Source of the DNA: an uncultured Fidelibacterota bacterium
GTDB lineage: Bacteria; Fidelibacterota; Marinisomatia; Marinisomatales; UBA1611
Assembly: GCA_937893835.1 (NCBI GenBank)
Contig: CALCSS010000170.1
Coordinates: 1 to 16,179, forward strand
DNA: 16,179 nucleotides
Reading direction: 5' to 3'
In this document: one piece after another, positions 1 through 6,080 of the stretch
How positions within the stretch are numbered: position 1 is the first letter of the stretch
Layout: the number at the start of each line of letters is the position of its first letter
Notes under the pieces: generated by a model
What the model saw: only the letters and a program-made list of their open reading frames with translations
Database searches by the model: none
Told to the model about the DNA's origin: nothing
Position numbers and translations under genes: made by a program

Positions 1-298
1 CCATGTGGTCTAGTAGGTCAATTGCGGAGACCTTTGGGTAGACACCAAACTCTTGAGGCAAGTATCCCAGCATTTCTCTTAGCGCCTGCTTATCTTTTGC
101 AACATCTACGTCACCAAGCATGATGGTACCACTATCTGCTTCTTGTAAGGCGGCTATGGTCCTCATAAGAGTAGATTTCCCTGCCCCATTTGGTCCTAGT
201 AATCCGAAGATGCCATTACTGATCTCTATTGAGACCTTCTTTAGTGCTTCTACCCCATTAGGGTAGGTCTTTGAAATATTTTCAATCGTGAGTTTCAT
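1..298 (-). CDS. ABC transporter ATP-binding protein (N-terminal part, cut by window edge)
   Basis: This is the first 99 residues of an ABC ATPase; the rest lies beyond the left edge. The ATG is at 298-296. A Walker A motif GPNGAGKS sits at residues 35-42, and the Q-loop glutamine (LPQEFG) is at residues 81-86. The spacing from the start matches a stand-alone ATPase subunit, with the usual opening strand (MKLTIENISKTY) before the nucleotide fold. The signature motif and Walker B are not in the window, so the subfamily and cargo cannot be read. The opening half most resembles ATPases that pair with multi-spanning export or ABC-2/FtsX-like permeases, but that is an impression. It follows the secreted protein at 351-1262 after a 52-base A/T-rich gap and could belong to the same operon. 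Confidence 0.93.
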   Translation of the reverse strand, partial: MKLTIENISKTYPNGVEALKKVSIEISNGIFGLLGPNGAGKSTLMRTIAALQEADSGTIMLGDVDVAKDKQALREMLGYLPQEFGVYPKVSAIDLLDHM

Positions 299-350
299 CT
301 TATTCTCTAGTTATTTTTTTATTTTTTTTGATTTAAAAACCAATCAGTTT

Positions 351-1262
351 CTAATCTGCTTCTTTATCTTTTCCGCCCAAATCTGGTTCTTCTTCCTCAA
401 TCTCTATCCGTTCATATTCCTCAGGTATCGAAAAAGATGAAGCATCAAATGGTACTGTATATAACTCTCTTATCTCAAAGGAAGCTGATTGAATCCAACC
501 ATTATCAGAGTCTACCAGTAATTTTGCCAATACTATGCTTTCATTTGATGGTTCGAAGGCATATGTGGAGTCTACTCCTTTAATAATATCATGTGAAGAA
601 AATTTTGGCATGTTAAAATTTTCAACCGTGTCCGATTCAATAAATGCGGATAAGTATGAATAAAGTAAATCCCTTAAAGGGAGTTCATCTACCATCCACT
701 CTTCAATGACCAGTGTATTGCTTTCAGTAGAGATAGTGCTTGTCCATTTTTTAGTTCTAAATCCATTGACTATCTCTATACCATCGCCTTCAACCCTCTC
801 TATTTGAGGAGTAGCAGTATCATCATTAAATATAGCATTAATTAGTTCAATAAAGGGATTTTGCTCTTCACTTTCAGAAGTTTCTTTTTCTTTCGGTTCT
901 TGGGTTGTAGAAGTTTCTTCTGATTTTTCTTTTGATGGATTACCCAAACTCATATCCGCCATAATATTCATGCTACCATATGGTTGCACCCAATACCTTT
1001 CACGTTTTGCATTATAGCCTATACTATTATCATTACCGGCAATTATTATGATTCCCCTCTCACCGCCAAGCAATCGGAATATCCACCTTTTGGGATTTAG
1101 TTTACCGTTAAATCTTGCGTAACCTGGTGCAGCAGTGACCTCTGCGACTGATTCTACTTCTCCTCCCCAATCCACATCGATCGTATATGCGACTACATAT
1201 TTAACCTGCATGTCTTGGGCCATTGAAAAGGAAATCAAAAAAATTATACTTGCTAATTTCAT
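351..1262 (-). CDS. Secreted/periplasmic protein of unknown function with acidic linker
   Basis: The 303-residue product begins with a short signal peptide (MKLASIIFLISFSMA, cleavage probably near residues 15-17). Two beta-rich segments follow, split by a low-complexity acidic Glu/Lys/Ser/Thr linker at about residues 110-136. The C-terminal tail is again Glu-rich (about 282-303). The pattern of short amphipathic strands, a YWVQP segment (90-94) and an ending of the type SFSIPEEYERIE recalls the DUF4412/LolA-like group of exported proteins, but the match is loose and no function follows from it. The start is 3 bases after the stop of the upstream hydrolase, so the two are co-transcribed, and an ABC ATPase gene follows. 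There are no catalytic motifs or cysteines. It could be a binding or scaffold protein at the cell envelope. Confidence 0.75.
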   Translation of the reverse strand: MKLASIIFLISFSMAQDMQVKYVVAYTIDVDWGGEVESVAEVTAAPGYARFNGKLNPKRWIFRLLGGERGIIIIAGNDNSIGYNAKRERYWVQPYGSMNIMADMSLGNPSKEKSEETSTTQEPKEKETSESEEQNPFIELINAIFNDDTATPQIERVEGDGIEIVNGFRTKKWTSTISTESNTLVIEEWMVDELPLRDLLYSYLSAFIESDTVENFNMPKFSSHDIIKGVDSTYAFEPSNESIVLAKLLVDSDNGWIQSASFEIRELYTVPFDASSFSIPEEYERIEIEEEEPDLGGKDKEAD

Positions 1263-1265
1263 GAA

Positions 1266-1913
1266 TTAAATAATACTAAAAGAGAGTATTGCTCTATCAG
1301 GAATGGTCGCCTCGATCATATCTCCAGATTGTATTCTGCCAACACCTGCAGGTGTACCACTAAAAATTAGATCACCCTGAGATAATGGTATGTCCGCTAC
1401 CATCTCACATAATATTTCTGGCGGGGTCCAGATCATGTCCGAACAAGAGCCTGACTGTCTCAACTCACCATTCACTTTGAGAGTAAGTTCTAGATCAGAA
1501 AGGTCTTCTGATCCTTTGATTGGAATTATCTCAGAAATCGGTGCACTGCCTACAAAACTTTTCCCGCTGAACCAGGGCTTCCCATTCTCCTTGGCCCTGC
1601 CCTGAATATCTCTTCTTGTGAGGTCTACCCCAACCGCAAATCCAAAAATAGACACATCTTCACCAACTGCCAGTACGAGCTCTACCTCGTGCTGAAGGTC
1701 TTCAGTATTTGGAGGATATTTGACATCACCGGTGGTAATGGTCCAACTGGGTTTAGTAAAAAAGAATGGTGGTTTTCTATCATCCACACCCATCTCTCTT
1801 GCATGTGCAGCGTAATTTCTGCCAACACAATAAACTTGATTGACTGGAAATAGTGCATCTGAACCATGGATGGGTAGTAGAACTTTCTCTGTAGGTTGAA
1901 AAGGAAGATCCAC
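1266..1913 (-). CDS. Fumarylacetoacetate hydrolase (FAH) family protein
   Basis: The 215-residue product is close to the ~219 residues of the compact YcgM-type FAH proteins. It carries the family landmarks: VGRNYAAHARE near residues 30-40, the metal-binding HEVELV with Glu76 and Glu78, GFAVGVDLTRRDIQ with Asp97 as a third likely ligand, WFSGKSF with Lys118, and the C-terminal FSGTPAGVG at 185-193. Such enzymes use Mg2+ or Mn2+ to hydrolyse or decarboxylate acylpyruvates, oxaloacetate or related beta-diketo acids in the cytosol; the exact substrate cannot be told from sequence. The start is GTG (1913-1911), sharing one base with the TAG stop of the upstream aminopeptidase (TAGTG), so translation is probably coupled. 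Confidence 0.93.
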   Translation of the reverse strand: MDLPFQPTEKVLLPIHGSDALFPVNQVYCVGRNYAAHAREMGVDDRKPPFFFTKPSWTITTGDVKYPPNTEDLQHEVELVLAVGEDVSIFGFAVGVDLTRRDIQGRAKENGKPWFSGKSFVGSAPISEIIPIKGSEDLSDLELTLKVNGELRQSGSCSDMIWTPPEILCEMVADIPLSQGDLIFSGTPAGVGRIQSGDMIEATIPDRAILSFSII

Positions 1914-2716
1914 TATACGGTAAAGAGCATGAAACGCATTATCTCATCATAGTCATCTGTCTCGAATTGGACCGTCTTTGCATCGATCAATTCAGCACCG
2001 TTATAGTGAGAAGCTTTATAGGCTGATTGCTGTTTGATGTAACGTATGCGTAGGACAAACATCTCAGGATGCTTCCAGACACAACCACTCAGATCGCCCT
2101 TTAGCGCTTGAGTAACCTTCTTTTGTATCGTATTTCGAGATTCTTCCGGCTGAATGCTTATGGTAGAGTCACCAACACCTACCATGGTCGCATGTGTGGT
2201 CGTACTGGGACATACACCCTGCACCTCCTCGCACAGCCCAGCATCTCCTGAGACGAAAACTAGAGGGACACCGTGCTTTGCGGCAATATTTCCATGAAGA
2301 AAGAACTCTGAGGTTTGCTGATCATTGATAAAAACAGTGTCGATCTTGGATGAGGACATGGTATGAGCCAGTGGATTACCTCCTTGTCCTGCCATTGAGT
2401 GATACCCCACCATCATCAAGGCATCAAAACTATCGTCTAACTCCTGGACCATTGAATAAGGATGTCCACTCCAGCCACGAATCAATCTTACATTAGAGGG
2501 TAACCTTTCTGCTAGGATGTTTCGACCAGAGTAATGGGCATCCTTGACCCAGATCTCCTTTGCGCCAGCATCATTGGCTCCATTGCAGGCCGCCAAAACC
2601 TCCTGCGTCATTCGTTCTTGGAACTGGATGTATGCTGCGGGCTTCTTGTGCTCTACCTCATCCCAGTGAGTCACACCGGTAATGCCCTCCATGTCCACGC
2701 TGATATATACCTTCAT
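1913..2716 (-). CDS. M55 family D-aminopeptidase (DppA-like)
   Basis: The product has 267 residues, typical of peptidase family M55. It opens with MKVYISVDMEG, giving the metal ligands Asp8 and Glu10. The later ligands also appear in order: His61 in KDAHYSG, His106 in VGYHSMAG, and probably Glu137 in the SEFFLHG segment. The following LAHT motif (His118) is typical of the family active site. DppA of Bacillus is a decameric zinc enzyme that cleaves D-Ala-D-Ala and D-Ala-Gly dipeptides. A role in recycling wall-derived or environmental D-amino-acid peptides is therefore likely but inferred. The ATG at 2716 lies 74 bases downstream of the DUF3501 gene, so a separate promoter is possible. It is coupled to the FAH-family gene. 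Confidence 0.93.
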   Translation of the reverse strand: MKVYISVDMEGITGVTHWDEVEHKKPAAYIQFQERMTQEVLAACNGANDAGAKEIWVKDAHYSGRNILAERLPSNVRLIRGWSGHPYSMVQELDDSFDALMMVGYHSMAGQGGNPLAHTMSSSKIDTVFINDQQTSEFFLHGNIAAKHGVPLVFVSGDAGLCEEVQGVCPSTTTHATMVGVGDSTISIQPEESRNTIQKKVTQALKGDLSGCVWKHPEMFVLRIRYIKQQSAYKASHYNGAELIDAKTVQFETDDYDEIMRFMLFTV

Positions 2717-2790
2717 TTAATCCCTGTTATTTCTAGGTGAAGATAGCCAAGTATCCATCCAAAAAAAAGCCATCTGAAGGTGACTATTTT

Positions 2791-3369
2791 CTATAGATCC
2801 TCGTGAAGGGAAGACCTCATTTGATCATGTACAGGAACAGAATACACATAATTATTATAGTTAATTCCAATATTGACATTTTGAGATAAATCGGCAAGTT
2901 TATTTTTTTGATCTTGATCAAAATGGAATTGGACATAGTGTACTGAACTTATCTTGTCCTCTTGTTCCCTGCCTTGCTCGAATGTTGCGAATATCTTATC
3001 ACCTCCTATCTCAAAATAGAGGTTTTCGCCATCTGTCAGCCCAATGAAATCATTCAATATTGATTTTATTCTTTTTTCATCAGTTATCTCAATGAACAAT
3101 GTCGCACTCAGTCCATCTCTTGGAGGCATTATGGAGTTATAGACCTCTATCTCCTCAAGTATCTGCTCATCATGCACCAGACGTTCTGCTCTCATGATCT
3201 CCTGGATCTGGAAACCCAGTGTCCTCTCATTCTCAAATACCATGGCCACATTTGAGCCTAAAACAATACGTCTATTTTTCTTGTATTGTATGATATCCTT
3301 TCTGTAATCATCCCTTACTTTTTCATATTCTATGATATTTAGCAACGATTCTATTTCAAGTTTTTTCAT
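2791..3369 (-). CDS. DUF3501 family protein
   Basis: The 192-residue product matches DUF3501: a basic helical start (EKVRDDYRKDIIQYKKNRRI) is followed by VAMVFENERTLGFQIQEIMRAER (about 42-64) and the acidic YNSIMPPRDGLSATLFIEI segment (77-95), all hallmarks of the family. It is soluble, with no signal peptide, membrane span or cysteines. Biochemical function is unknown. The family is regularly found beside rubrerythrin and a CCG-domain Fe-S oxidoreductase, exactly the context here. The start (3369) overlaps the end of the Fe-S gene by 14 bases and has AAGGA 7 bases upstream. It is the last gene of the PerR operon. A run of T follows the stop, but only a weak hairpin accompanies it. Confidence 0.88.
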   Translation of the reverse strand: MKKLEIESLLNIIEYEKVRDDYRKDIIQYKKNRRIVLGSNVAMVFENERTLGFQIQEIMRAERLVHDEQILEEIEVYNSIMPPRDGLSATLFIEITDEKRIKSILNDFIGLTDGENLYFEIGGDKIFATFEQGREQEDKISSVHYVQFHFDQDQKNKLADLSQNVNIGINYNNYVYSVPVHDQMRSSLHEDL

Positions 3370-4807
3370 TGGTGATTCCTTGATCCTTGTTTATTCCATA
3401 TGCCTTATGCAGTTCAATGATAGGATGAGACGGCTGAACATTTCCCTCGCTGGCCTGGCTCAATTGATGGCTTGCAAGAGAACAGTCCGAGCATGCAATA
3501 TCATACTCTTTTTGGTTGATGTCATTCACACACCTCTCAGCAACCTTCATTGATGAATCAAAGAACTCTGATTTCATTCCCCATCCACCATCCATTCCAC
3601 TGCAACGGTTTATGAGATTTACCTTCGTATCGGGAACAAGTCGAAGGATATCCCTCCCTTTGAAACCCATTTTCTGTGCCTTGAGATGACAACTGACATG
3701 ATAGTTCACGGTCCCAATGGACCCTTTGAAATCCTTGTTTAACTTGTCTTGCTTATTCAGGTACACCAGATATTCTGATATGTCGAAGGTGCTCTCTGAT
3801 ACCCTTTGGATCTTCTCATTGAGTCCAAGATAGTCAGGGTATTCCTTTTTGAGTGTTAGACTGCATGTTGGTGGACCTGTTACTATGATCTTATAGCCAT
3901 CCTCGACCCATTTATAAAGTTCATCGATATTCGGCCTGGCCTGTTTCTCAAACCCATCAAAGTCTCCTGGGCTTAAGAATGGTGCACCACAACATTGCTG
4001 CTTTGGATATACACATTCAATGTCATTATGTTCGAGGATCTCGACTGCAGCCTTGCCTAGGTCAACATCGTGTGAATTTGTGAAGCAGGTACCAAAAATG
4101 ACGACCTTTTCTATGGGGTCATCTATAAGGGATTTGTGATCTTTGAACCATTTTTCAAAATTCTTCCTTTCAAACTTAGGTAGGATCCTCTTACGGTGAA
4201 TGCCCATGGTCTTTTCAAGAAGCCATCTAGCAAGTCCAATTTCATTGATGAAATTGATGATAGGGCCAAGGACCGAACCGATCTTCCCAGTGAGGTCAGT
4301 CTTGGATAGAAACCGATCGTTGATCTTGACACCTCTCTCTTTAGTTCGTATAGCTTGCGCTCGCGTCATCAATTTTGGAAAATCCAATTGAAAATGATGC
4401 TCTTTTCCTGGTGTATAAGGACAGACCGGATCACAAAGTTTACACTGGTAACAGAGATCAATAACCTCCCAACGCTCACTTTCAGTAAGATCTGAGACCT
4501 CACCACGAAATTCAACCTCGATGCTTGCCTCTGAGGCATGCTCTCCATCAGGAAGGTCTAGATATGTATCTCTCTCTTTTTCCTTCTCTACCCTACCTTG
4601 CCCCTCTGCGATCTCACGTTTCCTATTCCCCGCATTATCTATGGAGTCAAACAGAGAAGGAAATGAAGGGCAAAGGTTGAAACAAAGTCGACAGCCAATG
4701 CATACATCATACACTCGGTCCAATTCTGAGTATAAGGACCTCCTATCCCAGTATAAGGGATCTCTTATGTCGTAGACAGTGTCATTGGTGTTGGAGTGAT
4801 CCAGCAT
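3356..4807 (-). CDS. Fe-S oxidoreductase with two [4Fe-4S] ferredoxin motifs and CCG domains (GlpC/HdrD-like)
   Basis: The 483-residue protein has two ferredoxin-type cluster motifs, CIGCRLCFNLCP (Cys36, 39, 42, 46) and CYQCKLCDPVCP (Cys119, 122, 125, 129). Two cysteine-rich CCG-type modules follow: Cys241 with CCG at 272-274 and Cys315, then Cys373 with CSG at 402-404 and Cys439/Cys442. CCG modules in heterodisulfide reductases and in glycerol-3-phosphate or glycolate dehydrogenase Fe-S subunits bind non-cubane or other clusters and carry electrons. There is no membrane span or flavin domain, so an external donor or acceptor is required. The second module has CSG in place of CCG. The gene lies between rubrerythrin (79-base gap with a strong hairpin) and DUF3501 (14-base overlap). 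An electron-transfer role in peroxide reduction by rubrerythrin is inferred from context. Confidence 0.92.
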   Translation of the reverse strand: MLDHSNTNDTVYDIRDPLYWDRRSLYSELDRVYDVCIGCRLCFNLCPSFPSLFDSIDNAGNRKREIAEGQGRVEKEKERDTYLDLPDGEHASEASIEVEFRGEVSDLTESERWEVIDLCYQCKLCDPVCPYTPGKEHHFQLDFPKLMTRAQAIRTKERGVKINDRFLSKTDLTGKIGSVLGPIINFINEIGLARWLLEKTMGIHRKRILPKFERKNFEKWFKDHKSLIDDPIEKVVIFGTCFTNSHDVDLGKAAVEILEHNDIECVYPKQQCCGAPFLSPGDFDGFEKQARPNIDELYKWVEDGYKIIVTGPPTCSLTLKKEYPDYLGLNEKIQRVSESTFDISEYLVYLNKQDKLNKDFKGSIGTVNYHVSCHLKAQKMGFKGRDILRLVPDTKVNLINRCSGMDGGWGMKSEFFDSSMKVAERCVNDINQKEYDIACSDCSLASHQLSQASEGNVQPSHPIIELHKAYGINKDQGITNEKT

Positions 4808-4838
4808 CTTATGGATGGTCCTTGTTTATATGTCAGAT

Positions 4839-4874
4839 GTTCGTTTCTGGGCAAAACCATGCCCAGAAACGAAC
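4839..4874 (-). promoter_or_regulatory. Strong intercistronic hairpin between rubrerythrin and Fe-S oxidoreductase genes
   Basis: A perfect 14-bp inverted repeat (GTTCGTTTCTGGGC at 4839-4852, its complement at 4861-4874) has an 8-base loop. It lies in the 79-base gap just after the rubrerythrin stop. The minus-strand transcript has no U-run after the stem, so it does not look like a standard intrinsic terminator. A stabiliser of the upstream rubrerythrin mRNA, a processing site or a partial attenuator would each fit. A smaller palindrome (AACCATTATTGGTT, 4873-4886) abuts it and overlaps by two bases, so the two stems could compete. Confidence 0.7.
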
Positions 4875-4886
4875 CATTATTGGTTT

Positions 4887-5306
4887 TTAGAGGGTGTCTA
4901 AGGTCTCCTGAAATTTCCCAGCATGGGATTTCTCAGCCCGTGCCAGTGTCTCAAACCATTCGGCAATTTCATCAAAGCCCTCTTCTCTGGCAGTTGCGGC
5001 AAACCCTGGATACATCTCTGTGTATTCGTAGGTCTCACCTGCTACCGCAGCCTTCAAGTTCTCAGATGTCTCACCAATTGGTAGACCTGTTCCGGGGTCG
5101 CCCGCACCACCTTTTTCCATGAACTCCAAGTGACCAAAGGCATGACCTGTCTCACCATCAGCGGTGTTTTTAAATACACCCGCAGCTGTGGGATATCCTT
5201 CAATATCTGCTTGGCGTGCAAAATAGAGATAGCGTCTATTCGCTTGTGATTCTCCAGCAAAGGCAGCCTTTAGATTCTCATGGGTTTTACTTCCTTCTAA
5301 GGACAT
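4887..5306 (-). CDS. rbr: Rubrerythrin, short form lacking the rubredoxin domain
   Basis: The 139-residue four-helix ferritin-like di-iron protein reduces hydrogen peroxide to water in the cytoplasm. The ligand pattern of rubrerythrin is complete: Glu19 (AGES), Glu52 and His55 (GETGH), Glu91 and Glu94 (GETYEY), and Glu125 and His128 (EKSH). Classical rubrerythrin has about 190 residues and ends in a CxxC...CxxC rubredoxin domain that feeds electrons to the di-iron site. Here the reading frame stops straight after the last helix and contains no cysteine, so electrons must come from a separate protein. The start ATG (5306) has AAAGGAG 6 bases upstream. It is 14 bases downstream of the PerR-type gene, in the same operon. 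Confidence 0.95.
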   Translation of the reverse strand: MSLEGSKTHENLKAAFAGESQANRRYLYFARQADIEGYPTAAGVFKNTADGETGHAFGHLEFMEKGGAGDPGTGLPIGETSENLKAAVAGETYEYTEMYPGFAATAREEGFDEIAEWFETLARAEKSHAGKFQETLDTL

Positions 5307-5320
5307 TATGTACTCCTTTA

Positions 5321-5686
5321 TTAAGCGTGTTTATTGCATTTACCGACAAGAGTGATCTCTACATCGGATACTTCAAAATCATATTCATCTTTTACGGTCC
5401 GTCTCAGACCATCATTGGGCAATTGCACATCGATCATTTCACCACATACATTACATTTCAAATGATCATGAGGACTCCTATTCCAATCATATCGCGCTAC
5501 AGCACCATCGTATATGGTCCTTATGATCCCCTCATCCGTTAATTGCTTCAAATTTCTATAAACTGTTCCAAGGCTTATGTTTGGTATATATCTCCTTACC
5601 TCTCCGTAGACCCAATCAGCAGTGGGATGTGAGTTTGTTGAATGGACGATCTCACTGATGATCTCTCGTTGATGACTGTAACGCAT
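5321..5686 (-). CDS. perR: Fur-family peroxide regulator, PerR type
   Basis: The 121-residue repressor has a winged helix (about 1-68, recognition helix around SLGTVYRNLKQL) and a dimerisation domain. The regulatory metal ligands match Bacillus PerR: His20 (SHPTADWVY), Asp67 (YDWN), His73 and His75 (PHDH) and Asp86 (MIDV), where a PerR-type Asp replaces the Fur-type Glu. PerR proteins sense peroxide by iron-catalysed oxidation of these histidines and then release DNA. The structural zinc site is unusual: CNVC (78-81) is present, but the C-terminal pair reads CNKH (117-120), Cys and His rather than two Cys. It is the first gene of the rubrerythrin operon and divergent from the 65-residue Cys-rich gene, so it probably controls both directions and itself. 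Confidence 0.93.
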   Translation of the reverse strand: MRYSHQREIISEIVHSTNSHPTADWVYGEVRRYIPNISLGTVYRNLKQLTDEGIIRTIYDGAVARYDWNRSPHDHLKCNVCGEMIDVQLPNDGLRRTVKDEYDFEVSDVEITLVGKCNKHA

Positions 5687-5688
5687 GA

Positions 5689-5727
5689 TTAATAATAGAA
5701 ATAAATAGTAATAATTCCTATTATTAA
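5689..5727. promoter_or_regulatory. Overlapping inverted repeats, candidate PerR operator 1
   Basis: Just upstream of perR, TAATAAT (5709-5715) and ATTATTA (5720-5726) form a 7-4-7 palindrome. A wider repeat shares the right arm: TTAATAATAG (5689-5698) with CTATTATTAA (5718-5727). The AT-rich inverted-repeat character resembles Fur/PerR boxes (Bacillus Per box: TTATAATNATTATAA), though spacing differs. It would lie in the leader of the perR mRNA, a good place for autorepression. Identity as a PerR site is inferred. Confidence 0.45.
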
Positions 5728-5736
5728 TTAAAAACT

Positions 5737-5768
5737 ATATTATAGATATAGTAAATATTCTATAATAT
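5737..5768. promoter_or_regulatory. Inverted repeat with back-to-back -10 elements, candidate operator 2 and divergent promoters
   Basis: ATATTATAGA (5737-5746) and TCTATAATAT (5759-5768) form a 10-bp inverted repeat with a 12-base spacer. Each arm contains a TATAAT: plus strand 5761-5766, giving a leader of about 34 bases before the ATG at 5807, and minus strand 5744-5739, reading towards perR. Each -10 lies where the -35 of the opposite promoter would be expected, so a single regulator bound here could shut both. No good -35 hexamers are visible, which fits activator dependence or an AT-tolerant sigma factor. Inferred from pattern only. Confidence 0.4.
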
Positions 5769-5806
5769 TGACATATTGATTTAATTACTTATCAAAGGAA
5801 AGAACA

Positions 5807-6004
5807 ATGGCAAAATACGCTTGCGAACACTGTGGTATGGGTGTTGAAGATCTTAAATGTGCAAAATGTGGAAAATCACTGGTACATGATCACATCACCA
5901 AAGACGATGGTACACAGGTTGCTGTGGCAAAATGTCCTGACGGATGTGGAAAGATAAAATCTCCAATGTGTTGCGGACATGATATGAGTTGCGAGTTGAA
6001 CTAG
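5807..6004 (+). CDS. Small cysteine-rich rubredoxin/zinc-ribbon-like protein
   Basis: The 65-residue product has nine cysteines. The N-terminal half has CEHCG (6-10) and CAKCG (18-22), a zinc-ribbon or rubredoxin-style four-Cys site. The C-terminal half has CPDGCGKIKSPMCCGHDM (43-60), whose CCGxxM ending recalls desulforedoxin and the N-terminal domain of desulfoferrodoxin. His8, His27, His29 and His58 are also available. It is cytoplasmic, with no signal peptide. The start has AAAGGAAAG upstream, and a hairpin terminator follows, so it is transcribed alone, away from the PerR operon. The context suggests a small electron carrier or metal-binding partner of the rubrerythrin lacking its rubredoxin domain; a plain structural zinc ribbon or regulator is the alternative. 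It is the only plus-strand gene in the window. Confidence 0.85.
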   Translation: MAKYACEHCGMGVEDLKCAKCGKSLVHDHITKDDGTQVAVAKCPDGCGKIKSPMCCGHDMSCELN

Positions 6005-6031
6005 TTCATAGGCTACAAGGACCATCAATTG

Positions 6032-6063
6032 AAAAAGACCTCAATATATTGAGGTCTTTTTTT
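6032..6063. terminator. Bidirectional intrinsic terminator
   Basis: An uninterrupted palindrome, AAAAAGACCTCAATA joined to its complement (6032-6061), continues into a T-run to 6063. It lies between the convergent ends of the small cysteine-rich gene (plus) and the EamA-family gene (minus). The A-run before and T-run after the stem let it end transcription from both sides. Confidence 0.88.
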
Positions 6064-6080
6064 ATGTGAAGATCACCAGT

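Noticed and set aside
2761..2790. Possible terminator after DUF3501
   Set aside because: There is an 8-base T-run on the minus strand, but only a weak bulged stem of about four pairs precedes it, so it is not listed as a terminator.
5768..5773. TTGACA as a -35 element for the small cysteine-rich gene
   Set aside because: No reasonable -10 is found 16-18 bases downstream; it would fall on the ribosome-binding site. The TATAAT at 5761 is a better candidate.
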